NCBI GenBank assembly: GCA_900544265.1
Contig: UQUQ01000004.1
Span: 62,001-126,000, forward strand
Direction of reading: 5' to 3'
DNA from: an uncultured Alistipes sp.
GTDB lineage: Bacteria > Bacteroidota > Bacteroidia > Bacteroidales > Rikenellaceae
Length of the DNA stretch: 64,000 bases
Made by a program: the position numbers and the translations under genes. The notes beneath the pieces were generated by a model that did no database searches, had not been told where the DNA came from, and saw only the letters and a list, made by a program, of their open reading frames with translations. Shown here piece after piece: positions 45,456 through 57,323 of this stretch (positions within the stretch are counted from its first letter, which is position 1; every line of letters begins with the position of its first letter).

Positions 45456-47765
45456 ATGAAAAGAATTTTCTACCTGCTGCTGACACTGCTCTTCGCCGCA
45501 GCCGTCTCGTGCAGCAAGGACTCGACCTCCGGCCAGGAGGGCGGTCTGCTCTCCGTCACCCCCTCTGCGCTCGAATTCGACACTGAGGGCGGGAGCGAAC
45601 TGATCGAACTGAAGACCGACGCCGGGTCGTGGTCGCTCACGCAGAGCGACGGCACGGCGTGGTGCACGCCCGAGCGGACGTCGGGCCGGACCTCGGCGTC
45701 GTTCCACGTCACGGTCACCTCCAATGCGGGCGGCACGGAGCGCAGCACGACACTCACCTTCACCGCCCCGGGCTGCGAGGAGGTCGCCCTCACGGTGCGG
45801 CAGGCGGGCGACACCCCCGCGGGCAGCGAACCCGTCGTGGCGGAGCCCGACACCTGGGATGGCGTCAAGCGCGCCGACATCTCCTACCAGGTACTGGTCT
45901 ACAGCTTCGCCGACGGCAACGGCGATACGAAGGGCGATCTGAAGGGGCTGACCGAGCGGTTGGACTACCTCGACGAGATGGGCGTCTCGGCCGTCTGGCT
46001 CTCGCCGATCCACCCCTCGTCGTCGTACCACGGCTACGACGTGCTCGACTACGAGGCCGTCAACCCGACCTTCGGCACGGACGCCGACCTGCAGGCCTTC
46101 ATCGACGCCGCACACGCCCGCGGCATCCGCGTATACCTGGACTACGTGCTCAACCACACGGGCAAGGAGCATCCGTGGTTCCGCGACGCCATCTCCTCGG
46201 AGCAGAGCCCCTACCGCGACTACTACATCTTCTCAAAGGACCCGCAGGGCGACATCGCCGCCGGACGCATCGACCAGATCGCGACGGAGGGGGCGGCCGG
46301 CTACGACGCCGGGCAGTGGTTCTCGACCGACTCGAACGCCGGGGCCACGGGCCGCTTCCGCTTCGAGCTGGACTGGAGCAACGCCTCGGCCCCGACGGTC
46401 ACCGTGACCGAGACGACCGACGCGCCCGATGCGAAGAACACCGACACTTCGGCCGGCGGCAAGTACCTCTACTACGGCGACCAGCAGATGGAGCGTTTCT
46501 ATACGGAGGACGACACGCACTACCACCTGACGCTCGACTTCGATTCGGACTGGGGCTTCCTGATCCGCACCTCGACCACCTCGTGGGACGGCGGCACAAA
46601 GTTCGGCGCGCCCGACAACCAGACGATCCTCGAGCTGGGCGTGCCCTTCACGCTCACGTCGGCATCGACGGCGGCCAACATCCAGTTCTCACTGCCGACG
46701 ATGTACCACTCGCACTTCTGGACCGCGGCCTTCGCCGACCTGAATTACGGCAAGGCCTCGGAAGCCGACGCATCGGCCGCCTTCAAGGCCGTGACCGAAG
46801 CAGCCGACAAGTGGGTCGGGATGGGTGTCGACGGCTTCCGCCTCGACGCCGTGAAGCACATCTACCACAACGCCTACAACGACGAGAACCCCACCTTCCT
46901 CAAGAAGTTCTACGACCGCATGAACGAGAGCTACCACGCCCGCGGCGGCGAGGGCGACTTCTACATGGTGGGCGAGATGCTGGACGACGCGGCGAACGTC
47001 GCACCCTACTACAAGGGGCTGCCGGCACTGTTCGAGTTCTCGTTCTGGTACAAGCTGCGCTGGGCCCTGCAGAACGGCATCGGCCGCTACTTCGTCAAGG
47101 ATATCCTCGAGTACCAGCCCGCCTACCGCCAGTACCGCGCCGACTACATCGAGGCCACGAAGCTCTCGAACCACGACGAGGACCGCGCCGCCTCGGAGCT
47201 CGGCCGCGTGGAGGGGCGCCTGCGCGTCGCCTGCGCCGTACTGCTCACGGCGCAGGGCGAGCCCTACATCTACCAGGGCGAGGAGCTCGGCTACTGGGGC
47301 ACGAAGTCCAACGGCGACGAGTATGTCCGCACGCCGATCCTCTGGGACCGCGCCGGGCGCGAGCTCGCCTCGGGCAGTCTTTCGGGCAAGGTCGACCGGC
47401 AGATGCTGACGGAGTCGATCTCGGTCGAAGCACAGGCCGGGGAGGAGAACTCGCTGCTGAACCTCTACCGCACCTTCGCCCGCCTGCGCAACACCTACCC
47501 GGCGCTGGCCGAGGGGGCGATGACCAAACACCCGGTCTACAACGAAAACAACGCCGACGGGGAGGCCGTGGCGGTCTGGTACCGCGAGAAGGAGGGCGAA
47601 CGGATGTTCGTCGCCCACAACTTCGGCGACAAGGCCCTGACGCTGACCCTCGACGACGCCCTCGGCAAGGCCGTGGGTCTCTCGGGCGAGGCGACGATCA
47701 AGCGCGACGGCGGCAGCACGCTCCTCACGCTGGGAGCCTACTCCTCGGTTGTATTCACCCTATAA
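45456..47765 (+). CDS. susG: SusG-like surface alpha-amylase (GH13) with BACON domain
   Basis: A 769-residue lipoprotein (LLFAAAVSC) expected to cut starch at the cell surface. After the signal comes a BACON-like domain (about 30-120, LSVTPSALEFDTEGGSELIE). The GH13 barrel begins near 140 (ISYQVLVYSFADGNGD) and is interrupted at about 265-410 by a beta-rich insertion, as in B. thetaiotaomicron SusG (CBM58). Catalytic residues are in GFRLDAVKHI (nucleophile Asp464), MVGEML (acid/base Glu507) and LSNHDEDR (Asp574). The BACON domain likely keeps the enzyme away from the membrane. The symbol is by function and position. Confidence 0.9.
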   Translation: MKRIFYLLLTLLFAAAVSCSKDSTSGQEGGLLSVTPSALEFDTEGGSELIELKTDAGSWSLTQSDGTAWCTPERTSGRTSASFHVTVTSNAGGTERSTTLTFTAPGCEEVALTVRQAGDTPAGSEPVVAEPDTWDGVKRADISYQVLVYSFADGNGDTKGDLKGLTERLDYLDEMGVSAVWLSPIHPSSSYHGYDVLDYEAVNPTFGTDADLQAFIDAAHARGIRVYLDYVLNHTGKEHPWFRDAISSEQSPYRDYYIFSKDPQGDIAAGRIDQIATEGAAGYDAGQWFSTDSNAGATGRFRFELDWSNASAPTVTVTETTDAPDAKNTDTSAGGKYLYYGDQQMERFYTEDDTHYHLTLDFDSDWGFLIRTSTTSWDGGTKFGAPDNQTILELGVPFTLTSASTAANIQFSLPTMYHSHFWTAAFADLNYGKASEADASAAFKAVTEAADKWVGMGVDGFRLDAVKHIYHNAYNDENPTFLKKFYDRMNESYHARGGEGDFYMVGEMLDDAANVAPYYKGLPALFEFSFWYKLRWALQNGIGRYFVKDILEYQPAYRQYRADYIEATKLSNHDEDRAASELGRVEGRLRVACAVLLTAQGEPYIYQGEELGYWGTKSNGDEYVRTPILWDRAGRELASGSLSGKVDRQMLTESISVEAQAGEENSLLNLYRTFARLRNTYPALAEGAMTKHPVYNENNADGEAVAVWYREKEGERMFVAHNFGDKALTLTLDDALGKAVGLSGEATIKRDGGSTLLTLGAYSSVVFTL

Positions 47766-47778
47766 CCCTTTCCCTGCA

Positions 47779-49116
47779 ATGAAACGATTGCTTGCACTCG
47801 TCCTGGCGGCCGCCTGCGCCGCCTGCGGCACAACCCCCGCGGAACCCGCCGCACATCCCGACTGGAGCTACAACGCCGTCGTCTACGAGATGAACGTGCG
47901 CCAGTACACCCCCGAGGGGACCTTTGAAGCCGCCGCCCGCGAACTGCCCCGTCTGAAGGAGCTGGGCGTCGACGTCGTGTGGCTCATGCCCGTCTACCCG
48001 ATCGGCGTGCTGGAGCGCAAGGGTACGCTCGGCTCCTACTACGCCATCTCGGACTACTGCGCCACGAACCCCGAATTCGGCACGCTGGAGGATTTCGACC
48101 GCCTGCTCGCCGAGGCGCACCGCCTCGGGCTGCGCGTCATCCTCGACTGGGTGGCCAACCACACCTCGCCCGATGCGCGGTGGATCGACGAACGCCCGGC
48201 CGACTGGTACGTGCGCGACTCGCTGGGCCGCACCATCGTGCAATACGACTGGACGGACATCGCCAAGCTCAACTACGACAACGCCGACATGCGGCACGAG
48301 ATGGAGCGCTCGATGCGCTTCTGGCTCGAGCGCGGCATCGACGGCTTCCGCTGCGACATGGCCTGCGAGGTGCCGATCGACTTCTGGCGCACGACGCTTC
48401 CGGCCCTGCGGCGCGACTATCCGCAGATCTACCTGCTGGCCGAAGGCGAGGACCCGGCGCTGCACGAGGAGGCCTTCGATGCCTCCTACAGCTGGGAGCT
48501 GCACCACCTGATGAACGCCATCGCCCGCGGCGAGAAGGGCGCGGCCGACCTGAAGGCCTACCTCGAGAAGGATGCCGCGACGACGCCCCGCGAGGCCTTC
48601 CGCCTGATGTTCACCTCGAACCACGACGAGAACTCCTGGGCCGGCACCGAGTTCGAGCGCATGGGCGATGCCGCGCGCGTCATGGCCCTGTTGACCTTCA
48701 CGCTGCCCAAGGGACAGCCGCTCATCTACACCGGGCAGGAGATCGGCTACGACCACCGCTTCGCCTTCTTCGAGAAGGACCCCGTGCCGCAGTGGAGCGA
48801 GAACGAATATACGGACTTCTACCGGCAGCTGATCCGCCTGCGCCACGAGAACCCGGTGCTGGCGGCCGGTGAGCGGGGCGCCGAAGCGCGCTTTGCGGCC
48901 GACGGGCTGCTGCCCGAGGGCATCTTCTGCTTCTCGCGCGGCGAGGGGGCGGAGGAGGTGACCGTCGTGGCGAACCTCACGGCCGCGGAGCAGGCCCTTT
49001 CGCTTCCCTTCGAGGGTTCGCGCCGCGAGTTCTTCACCGGGGCAACGCACACGGGCGGCGAACAGGTAAAGCTGCCCGCCTGGGGCTGGATGGTCTTCGC
49101 CCCAGAGGCAAAGTAA
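47779..49116 (+). CDS. GH13 alpha-amylase-family lipoprotein
   Basis: A 445-residue compact GH13 enzyme with a lipoprotein signal (LALVLAAACAAC). The barrel starts YNAVVYEMNVRQYTPEGTFE; catalytic residues are in GFRCDMA (Asp193), LLAEGED (Glu222) and TSNHDEN (Asp283), followed by a short C-terminal beta domain. It has no carbohydrate-binding module, so short maltodextrins rather than granules are the likely substrate; periplasmic or surface location is open. 13 bp after the SusG-like gene. The ATG at 47779 gives the signal peptide. Confidence 0.88.
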   Translation: MKRLLALVLAAACAACGTTPAEPAAHPDWSYNAVVYEMNVRQYTPEGTFEAAARELPRLKELGVDVVWLMPVYPIGVLERKGTLGSYYAISDYCATNPEFGTLEDFDRLLAEAHRLGLRVILDWVANHTSPDARWIDERPADWYVRDSLGRTIVQYDWTDIAKLNYDNADMRHEMERSMRFWLERGIDGFRCDMACEVPIDFWRTTLPALRRDYPQIYLLAEGEDPALHEEAFDASYSWELHHLMNAIARGEKGAADLKAYLEKDAATTPREAFRLMFTSNHDENSWAGTEFERMGDAARVMALLTFTLPKGQPLIYTGQEIGYDHRFAFFEKDPVPQWSENEYTDFYRQLIRLRHENPVLAAGERGAEARFAADGLLPEGIFCFSRGEGAEEVTVVANLTAAEQALSLPFEGSRREFFTGATHTGGEQVKLPAWGWMVFAPEAK

Positions 49117-49145
49117 CCGTCCAAAGTCTGTTCCGACGACAAAAA

Positions 49146-49167
49146 GGACCGGATAAAGAGCCGGTCC
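49146..49167 (+). promoter_or_regulatory. Hairpin before the neopullulanase-like gene
   Basis: GGACCGG (49146-49152) pairs with CCGGTCC (49161-49167). No T tail. A TAACTTTA at 49192-49199 (one mismatch to the -7 consensus) lies downstream, so a weak internal promoter is possible. Confidence 0.4.
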
Positions 49168-49213
49168 CGACGCACGAACGCAGCATTTTACTAACTTTAC
49201 AAACCGAAATACC

Positions 49214-51097
49214 TTGAACCGCATTCTGATGACACTCGCAGCAGCCGGGCTGGTCGCCTGCGCGACACAGCCGGCATTCGATCCCGCCACGGTGGCCGAC
49301 GCCACGGGCGAGGTGACACGCATCGAACCCCTTTCGTGGTGGACGGGCATGCAGACCCCTCTGCAGCTGCTCGTCGCCGGGGAGCGCATCTCCGATTACG
49401 ACGTCCGCATCGAGGGCGGACGCGGCGTGAAGGCTACGGCCGTACACAAGGCCGACAGCCCCAACTACCTCTTCGTCGACGTGGCCGTCGACGCCGACGC
49501 CGCGCCGGGCACCTACTACCTCGTCTTCTCGAAGGAGGGACGGGAGTTCAAGACCCCCTACGAGATCGCGGCACGCCGCGAAGGCTCCGCCGAGCGCGGG
49601 AGCTTCACCACGGCCGACATGATCTACCTGCTCATGCCGGACCGCTTCGCCAACGGCGACCCCGCAAACGACTCGACGCCCGACACGCAGGAGAAGGCCG
49701 ACCGCAACGCCTTCTTCGGGCGGCACGGCGGCGACATCGAGGGCATCCGCCAGCACCTGGACTACATCTCCTCGCTCGGCGCCACGGTCATCTGGCCCAC
49801 GCCGCTGCTGCTTGACGACGAGCCCGAAGGGTCGTACCACGGCTATGCCTGCGCCGACTACTACCGCATCGACCCGCGCTTCGGCACGAACGAATCCTAC
49901 CGCGACTTCGTCGCCGCGGCCCACGAAAAGGGGCTGAAGGTCATCATGGACGTGGTGACCAACCACTGCGGCACGGCCCACTGGTGGATGCGCGACCTGC
50001 CCTTCGAGGACTGGATCCACCAGTTCCCCGAGTACACGGGCACGAACGTCTGCTTCTCGACGAACATGGACCCCAACGCCTCGAAGTACGACCTCAACCT
50101 GCAGGAGAGCGGCTGGTTCGTCCCCTCGATGCCGGACATGAACCTCGACAACCCCTACGTGCTGCGCTACTTCCAGCAGTGGGCCGCCTGGTGGACCGAA
50201 TATGCCGATCTGGACGGCTTCCGCGTCGACACCTACCCCTACAACGAGAAGGGCCCGATGAGCGAGTGGTGCGCCTCGGTGCGCCGCGAGTACCCGAACC
50301 TGAACATCGTGGGCGAGTGCTGGACCTCGTCGATCCCGCAGCTGGCCTACTGGCAGTCGGGCAACCCCAACCGCGACGGCTTCGACTCGCACCTCCCCTC
50401 GATCATGGACTTCCCGCTGCAGGAGGCCATCTGCCGCGGCGTGCCGACCGACTCGCTGCGCTGGGGTGAGGGGATGACGCGCATCTACGACTGCCTGTCG
50501 CACGACTTCGTCTACCACGACCTCTCGAAGATGATGATCTTCGCGGGCAACCACGACACGGACCGCATCGGCGACGTCGTGCGCAAGAACCCCGAGCGGA
50601 TGAAGATCGTGCTGACGATGCTGGCTACGATGCGCGGCATTCCGCAGGTCTTCGCCGGCGACGAGATGATGTTCACCTCGAAGGACCTTTCGCAGGGCCA
50701 CGGCGGCCTGCGCGTGGACTTCCCGGGCGGCTGGGCCGGCGACAAGACCGACCTCTTCTCGGCCGAGGGGCGCACGGGTCTCGAGAAGGAACTCTTCGAC
50801 CATGCACAGCGCCTCTTCCAGTGGCGCAAGGGCAAGACGGTGCTCCACAACGGCCGCACAATGCACTTCCTCTCGCGCGACAACACCTATGCCTACTTCC
50901 GCTACGACGACACCGACGCCGTCTTCGTCTTCATCAACAACTCGCGCGGCAAGAAACAGGTGCCTTGGTCGCACTATGCCGAGATTGCCACGGGACTGCA
51001 CGACGGGCGTAACGTCCTGACGGGCGAGGCCGCCGAAGTGAGCGACGCCACCGTCGTCGGGCCGCGCCAGGCACTCGTTGTGGAATTCAAACGCTAA
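49214..51097 (+). CDS. susA: GH13 neopullulanase/cyclomaltodextrinase (SusA-like)
   Basis: A 627-residue lipoprotein-type enzyme that degrades maltodextrins, pullulan or cyclodextrins in the periplasm. An N-terminal beta domain typical of Bacteroidetes cyclomaltodextrinases (about 20-125) precedes the barrel (MIYLLMPDRFANGDPANDST). Catalytic residues are in GFRVDTYPY (Asp339), IVGECW (Glu368) and AGNHDTD (Asp448); a C-terminal beta domain ends the protein. The start is a TTG at 49214, which supplies the basic n-region (NRILMTLAAAGLVAC); the ATG at 49229 would leave a very short signal. Symbol by similarity of layout. Confidence 0.87.
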   Translation: MNRILMTLAAAGLVACATQPAFDPATVADATGEVTRIEPLSWWTGMQTPLQLLVAGERISDYDVRIEGGRGVKATAVHKADSPNYLFVDVAVDADAAPGTYYLVFSKEGREFKTPYEIAARREGSAERGSFTTADMIYLLMPDRFANGDPANDSTPDTQEKADRNAFFGRHGGDIEGIRQHLDYISSLGATVIWPTPLLLDDEPEGSYHGYACADYYRIDPRFGTNESYRDFVAAAHEKGLKVIMDVVTNHCGTAHWWMRDLPFEDWIHQFPEYTGTNVCFSTNMDPNASKYDLNLQESGWFVPSMPDMNLDNPYVLRYFQQWAAWWTEYADLDGFRVDTYPYNEKGPMSEWCASVRREYPNLNIVGECWTSSIPQLAYWQSGNPNRDGFDSHLPSIMDFPLQEAICRGVPTDSLRWGEGMTRIYDCLSHDFVYHDLSKMMIFAGNHDTDRIGDVVRKNPERMKIVLTMLATMRGIPQVFAGDEMMFTSKDLSQGHGGLRVDFPGGWAGDKTDLFSAEGRTGLEKELFDHAQRLFQWRKGKTVLHNGRTMHFLSRDNTYAYFRYDDTDAVFVFINNSRGKKQVPWSHYAEIATGLHDGRNVLTGEAAEVSDATVVGPRQALVVEFKR

Positions 51098-53305
<2,208 letters not shown>

Positions 53306-53383
53306 AGCCCGCAGGCCGGGCGGACACACCGGTCCGGAGCGCGGCCGGCCGGATACATCCGGCCTCCGATCCGCGGAAAACGG

Positions 53384-53416
53384 CAGGGCGGGGACCTCTC
53401 GGAGGTTCCCGCCCTG
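53384..53416 (+). terminator. Long GC hairpin downstream of susB
   Basis: CAGGGCGGG (53384-53392) pairs with CCCGCCCTG (53408-53416), extended inward by GACCTC with GGAGGTT-type pairing. The T tract is weak (GTTCCC). Confidence 0.55.
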
Positions 53417-53487
53417 TTCCCGTCTTCGGCCGCGGGCACCGCGGCTCCCCGGCGATCCCCAAACAACCGTTCCCGGCATGATCTCCC

Positions 53488-53525
53488 AAAAAGAAGGCGG
53501 AGCCCTGTACAGGCTCCGCCTTTTC
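53488..53525. terminator. Bidirectional terminator between susB and the ROK gene
   Basis: AAGGCGGAGCC (53494-53504) pairs with GGCTCCGCCTT (53512-53522), followed by TTTT and preceded by AAAAAG. It suits both convergent transcripts. Confidence 0.88.
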
Positions 53526-53552
53526 GGTTGCCGGACTTCGGCGGGATGCGGA

Positions 53553-54551
53553 CTACATCGCCTGCCAGATCAGCGCCGAGGCGCCGAGGATCGCGGCGTT
53601 CTTGCCCTGGATGCCGCTCGGCAGCAGCTTGACCTTGTTCTTGAAGGTGAAGAGCATGTTCTCCTCCATGTACCACTGCGTCGGCTCGAAGATCAGCTTC
53701 CCGGCCTTCGACAGGCCGCCGAAGAGGAAGATCGCCTCGGGTGAGGTGATCGTCACGATGTCGGCCAGCGCACGGCCCAGCATCTCGCCCGTGAAGCGGA
53801 ACGCCTCCTTGGCGATGGGGTCGTCCTGCTCGGCCGCCGCCGAGACCATCGAAGCGTCGAGATCGCTGAAGGCGATGTCGCGCAGCTTGCTCGGCGCATT
53901 CATCGTGGCCATCAGCTCGAAGACCGTGCGCTTGATGCCCGTTGCCGAGACGTAGGTCTCCAGGCAGCCGCGGCGGCCGCAGCCGCACTCGCGTCCGTTG
54001 CGCTCGACGATCACGTGGCCGAACTCGCCCGCAAAGCCGTCGTGGCCGTAGATCATCTCACCGTTCGAGACGAAGCCCGAACCGAGCCCCGTGCCGAGCG
54101 TAATCATCACGAAATCCTTCATGCCCTTGGCATTGCCGTAGATCATCTCGCCGATCGTTGCGGCGTTGGCATCGTTCGTGACGACCACCTTCACGCCGTC
54201 GAAACAGCGGGCGATATCGGTCGCAATCGGGAAGATGCGGCGCGACTCGTCGGGATTCGGCTCACCGGGGCGGAACTTCCAGAGGTTGGCGGGCGTTTCG
54301 ATGGTCCCCTTGTGGAAGTTGGCGTTCGGGGCGCCGATGCCGATGCCGGCCAGCTCGTACTCGAACGAGAGGCTCGAGGCCAGGGCCCGCATCGAATCGC
54401 ACAGATCCTGGATGTAGGCCGGATAGTCGTCCACAAAGGGGTATTTCTTGGTCGAAATGACCGATTCGGCATAGAGGTCTCCGTTTTCGTCCACCAGGCC
54501 GAAAGCCGTGTTGATACCTCCAATATCGACGCCGATTGCGAGTTTTTTCAT
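53553..54551 (-). CDS. ROK-family kinase, probable glucokinase
   Basis: A 332-residue sugar kinase that would phosphorylate glucose released from starch. It has the ATP-binding start KKLAIGVDIGGINTAFGLVD, VVVTNDANAATIGEM with the catalytic aspartate, ITLGTGLGSGFVSNGEMIYG, and the ROK zinc-binding motif ECGCGRRGCLETYVSATGI. The ATG at 54551 is preferred because ROK proteins start at this point; an in-frame ATG at 54575 would add eight residues. It lies beside the starch cluster, though transcribed separately from a consensus promoter. Confidence 0.9.
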   Translation of the reverse strand: MKKLAIGVDIGGINTAFGLVDENGDLYAESVISTKKYPFVDDYPAYIQDLCDSMRALASSLSFEYELAGIGIGAPNANFHKGTIETPANLWKFRPGEPNPDESRRIFPIATDIARCFDGVKVVVTNDANAATIGEMIYGNAKGMKDFVMITLGTGLGSGFVSNGEMIYGHDGFAGEFGHVIVERNGRECGCGRRGCLETYVSATGIKRTVFELMATMNAPSKLRDIAFSDLDASMVSAAAEQDDPIAKEAFRFTGEMLGRALADIVTITSPEAIFLFGGLSKAGKLIFEPTQWYMEENMLFTFKNKVKLLPSGIQGKNAAILGASALIWQAM

Positions 54552-54604
54552 GGCTGATTTCAGTTTATAGTCCATATATTCAAGGTTGAAAGCGAAATGG
54601 TAGT

Positions 54605-54636
54605 CAAAGTTAATCGGAAAATTCGGCTACTCCAAA
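54605..54636 (-). promoter_or_regulatory. Consensus promoter of the ROK kinase
   Basis: On the minus strand TTTG (54636-54633), 20 bp, TAACTTTG (54612-54605). A TAATTTTG on the plus strand at 54646-54653 faces the prenyl synthetase gene. Confidence 0.82.
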
Positions 54637-54687
54637 CTTTTTTCGTAATTTTGGGACAGAATCACCGTCAAAAAATCCTTTCCGACC

Positions 54688-55659
54688 ATGCAAACCAACG
54701 AACAACTGCTCGATGTCATAGAGAATTACCTGGCCCAAACCGAGTTCCCGGCCGAGCCCGAGCACCTCTACGCCCCGATCGGCTACTCGCTCGCCGGCGG
54801 CGGCAAACGCCTGCGGCCGATGCTCGTGCTGCTCGCCTGCGGCATCTTCTCGGACGACGTGCAGCAGGCGCTGCCCGCGGCCGCAGCCGTCGAGGTGTTC
54901 CACAACTTCACGCTCCTGCACGACGACATCATGGACAACGCCCCGGTGCGGCGTGGCAAACCCTCGGTCTACGCCAGGTGGGGACAGAACGTCGCCATCC
55001 TTTCGGGCGATGCGATGCTCATCTGCGCCTACCGCCTGCTGAGCAGTGTCGCCGCCCCGACTCTTCCGCGCATCGTACAGACGTTCAATGACATGGCGCT
55101 CGAAGTCTGCGAAGGGCAGCAGTACGACATGGACTTCGAGACCAAACAGAAGGTCTCCGTCGTGGAGTACATGCACATGATCGAGCTGAAGACCTCGGTG
55201 CTGCTGGCCGGCGCCACCGTCATCGGCGCCCTGATCGGCGGGGCCGGCGAGGAGGACTGCCGCAAGCTGCGGCGCTTCGCCATCGAGCTTGGCCTGGCCT
55301 TCCAGCTGCAGGACGACCTGCTGGACAGCTACGGCGACGAGCGCCTCGGGAAGGCCATCGGCGGCGACATCCTCGAGGGCAAGAAGACCTACCTGATGAT
55401 TACGGCCATGAGCCGTGCCGACGAATCCACGCGCGAGGTGCTCCGCACGGCCTACCGCGACCCGCAGCTCACCGACGCCGAGCGGATCGCCGCCGTGAAG
55501 GCCGTCTACAACCGGCTGGACATCCCGCGCCTGACCGAGCAGCAGATCGAGCTGCGCTTCGAGCGGGCCCTCTCGATCCTCGACACGCTCTCGGCGCCCG
55601 AAGAGCGCACGCAGCAGATGCGCGCCTTCGCCGAGAGTCTGATGGGCCGCAAAAAATAA
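54688..55659 (+). CDS. Polyprenyl synthetase family protein
   Basis: A 323-residue trans-isoprenyl diphosphate synthase that extends allylic diphosphates with IPP, for quinone side chains or lipid carriers. The first aspartate-rich motif is FTLLHDDIMDNAPVRRGKPS and the second is LAFQLQDDLLDSYGD, with GGKRLRPML and GGDILEGKKTYL also present. Chain length cannot be read reliably from the residues before the first motif (AVEVFHNFTLL). It lies 7 bp before the U32 gene. Confidence 0.94.
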   Translation: MQTNEQLLDVIENYLAQTEFPAEPEHLYAPIGYSLAGGGKRLRPMLVLLACGIFSDDVQQALPAAAAVEVFHNFTLLHDDIMDNAPVRRGKPSVYARWGQNVAILSGDAMLICAYRLLSSVAAPTLPRIVQTFNDMALEVCEGQQYDMDFETKQKVSVVEYMHMIELKTSVLLAGATVIGALIGGAGEEDCRKLRRFAIELGLAFQLQDDLLDSYGDERLGKAIGGDILEGKKTYLMITAMSRADESTREVLRTAYRDPQLTDAERIAAVKAVYNRLDIPRLTEQQIELRFERALSILDTLSAPEERTQQMRAFAESLMGRKK

Positions 55660-55666
55660 GCACTCC

Positions 55667-56911
55667 ATGAAACGATCCGATATCGAGATCATGGCCCCCG
55701 CGGGCTCCTACGAGGCCCTCGCCGCGGCCATCCAGGCTGGTGCCGACGCCGTCTACTTCGGCGTCGGGAAACTCAACATGCGCGCGGCTTCGGCGGCAAA
55801 CTTCACGCTCGACGACCTCGGGCGCATCGTCGCCACGGCACACGAAGCGGGCGTCAAGGCCTACCTGACGGTCAACACCGTCGTCTATGAGGACGAGATG
55901 GCGGCCGTGCACGAGGTGATCGACCGCGCCCGCCGCGAGGGCGTCGACGCCATCATCGCCACCGACCTGGCGGCGATCCTCTACGCGCGGCGCATCGGGC
56001 AGGAGGTGCACATCTCCACGCAGAGCAACATCTCGAACTCCGAGGCGGTGCGCTTCTACGCGCAGTGGGCCGACACGGTGGTGCTGGCACGCGAGCTCTC
56101 GCTCGAGCAGGTGGCCGAAATCCACCGCCGGATCGTCGAGGACGACATCCGCGGACCGCGCGGCGAGCTCGTGCAGATCGAGATGTTCGCCCACGGCGCC
56201 CTCTGCATGTCCATCTCGGGCAAGTGTTACCTCTCGCTCCACGAGACGGGCTGCTCGGCCAACCGCGGGGCCTGCCGCCAGCTGTGCCGCCGCAAATACA
56301 CCCTGACAGACAAGGAGACCGGCGCGCAGCTCGACATCGACGGGCAATATGTCCTCTCGCCCAAGGACCTCTGCACGATCGACTTCCTGGACCGGATGCT
56401 CGCCGCAGGGGTGCGCGTGCTCAAGATCGAGGGCCGCGCCCGCGGCGCGGAGTATGTCAAGCGCGTGGTGGAGTGCTACGACGAGGCCCTGCGGGCCATC
56501 GAGGCGGGGAGCTACACGCCCGAGCTGGCCGCCCGCCTCAAGGAGCGGCTCGCCACGGTCTTCAACCGCGGATTCTGGGAGGGATACTACGCCGGACGTC
56601 CCGTCGTCGAGCACAGCACGGCCTACGGCTCCTCGGCCACGCGCCGCAAGGTCTACGTGGGCAAGGTGGTGAACTTCTACAAGAAGCTCTCGGTGGCCGA
56701 GGTGCACGTCGAAGCGTCGCCCGTGGCCGTGGGTGACGAAATCTTCTTCCTCGGCGCCACGACAGGCGTGGCCGAGCAGCGGCTCGAGGAGCTGCACGGT
56801 CCCGACGGCTCGCCCGTGGCGGAGGTGCGGCAGGGAGAGCTCTGCGCCATCCGCACGCCGGGTGTTATCCGCCGCGGCGACCAGCTCTACAAGTTCGTCG
56901 ACGCCGAATAG
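55667..56911 (+). CDS. U32 family peptidase/tRNA hydroxylation protein
   Basis: A 414-residue U32-family protein. In bacteria several members (TrhP, RlhA) are RNA hydroxylation factors rather than proteases, using prephenate and an iron-sulfur cluster. It starts IEIMAPAGSYEALAAAIQAG ADAVYFGV, and contains the family signature LCMSISGKCYLSLHETGCSA NRGACRQLCRRKY with four or more cysteines for the cluster. The C-terminal domain (about 320-414) is a beta barrel. Short spacing to the prenyl synthetase suggests cotranscription. Which member of the family it is remains uncertain. Confidence 0.88.
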   Translation: MKRSDIEIMAPAGSYEALAAAIQAGADAVYFGVGKLNMRAASAANFTLDDLGRIVATAHEAGVKAYLTVNTVVYEDEMAAVHEVIDRARREGVDAIIATDLAAILYARRIGQEVHISTQSNISNSEAVRFYAQWADTVVLARELSLEQVAEIHRRIVEDDIRGPRGELVQIEMFAHGALCMSISGKCYLSLHETGCSANRGACRQLCRRKYTLTDKETGAQLDIDGQYVLSPKDLCTIDFLDRMLAAGVRVLKIEGRARGAEYVKRVVECYDEALRAIEAGSYTPELAARLKERLATVFNRGFWEGYYAGRPVVEHSTAYGSSATRRKVYVGKVVNFYKKLSVAEVHVEASPVAVGDEIFFLGATTGVAEQRLEELHGPDGSPVAEVRQGELCAIRTPGVIRRGDQLYKFVDAE

Positions 56912-56967
56912 ACTCCCGGTTTTTTCCCTGCATCCGCATCACCGGAGCAGGCCGCAGCAAACCGACC

Positions 56968-56995
56968 AAAGACGCATGCCTTGCGTCTTTTTTTA
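56968..56995 (+). terminator. Rho-independent terminator after the U32 gene
   Basis: AAAGACGCA (56968-56976) pairs with TGCGTCTTT (56982-56990), loop TGCCT, then a T run. Confidence 0.9.
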
Positions 56996-57068
56996 TTCCA
57001 CACATTGCCCATGCAGCCCCCGCCAAGCCAACTATCGAAAATAATTTATCGAAAAACAATAAAATTTA

Positions 57069-57099
57069 TTTGTTTTTCAAAATTTCTTTTGTAAGTTTG
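57069..57099 (+). promoter_or_regulatory. Consensus promoter of the 65-residue membrane protein
   Basis: TTTG (57069-57072), 19 bp, TAAGTTTG (57092-57099), in an AT-rich stretch. It supports the small gene at 57126 as real. Confidence 0.8.
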
Positions 57100-57125
57100 C
57101 GGCGTCAAAACAAAAACGACAGACC

Positions 57126-57323
57126 ATGGAAATCGAGAAAGTCGTCCGCATCGTCGCCCTGACGCTGGTCGTGGCCGCCTTTGCCCTGCGGGTCGCCACG
57201 CGGCTGCTCTTCCCCGATGCCGCCCCGTCACACGACGGCATCCTGGCGATCATCCTGCTGCTCTGCGCAGGCGTCATCTGGCGCGGCACGCCGCGGACAG
57301 AGGAGCGCGGCTCCGGCCGATGA
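57126..57323 (+). CDS. Small two-span membrane protein, hypothetical
   Basis: A 65-residue protein with two hydrophobic segments, VVRIVALTLVVAAFALRVAT and GILAIILLLCAGVIW, and a short basic tail. No family recognised. The presence of a near-perfect promoter 27 bp upstream and a small hairpin after it (CCCCGG/CCGGGG, 57451-57466, followed by T-rich sequence) argues that it is expressed. Confidence 0.65.
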   Translation: MEIEKVVRIVALTLVVAAFALRVATRLLFPDAAPSHDGILAIILLLCAGVIWRGTPRTEERGSGR

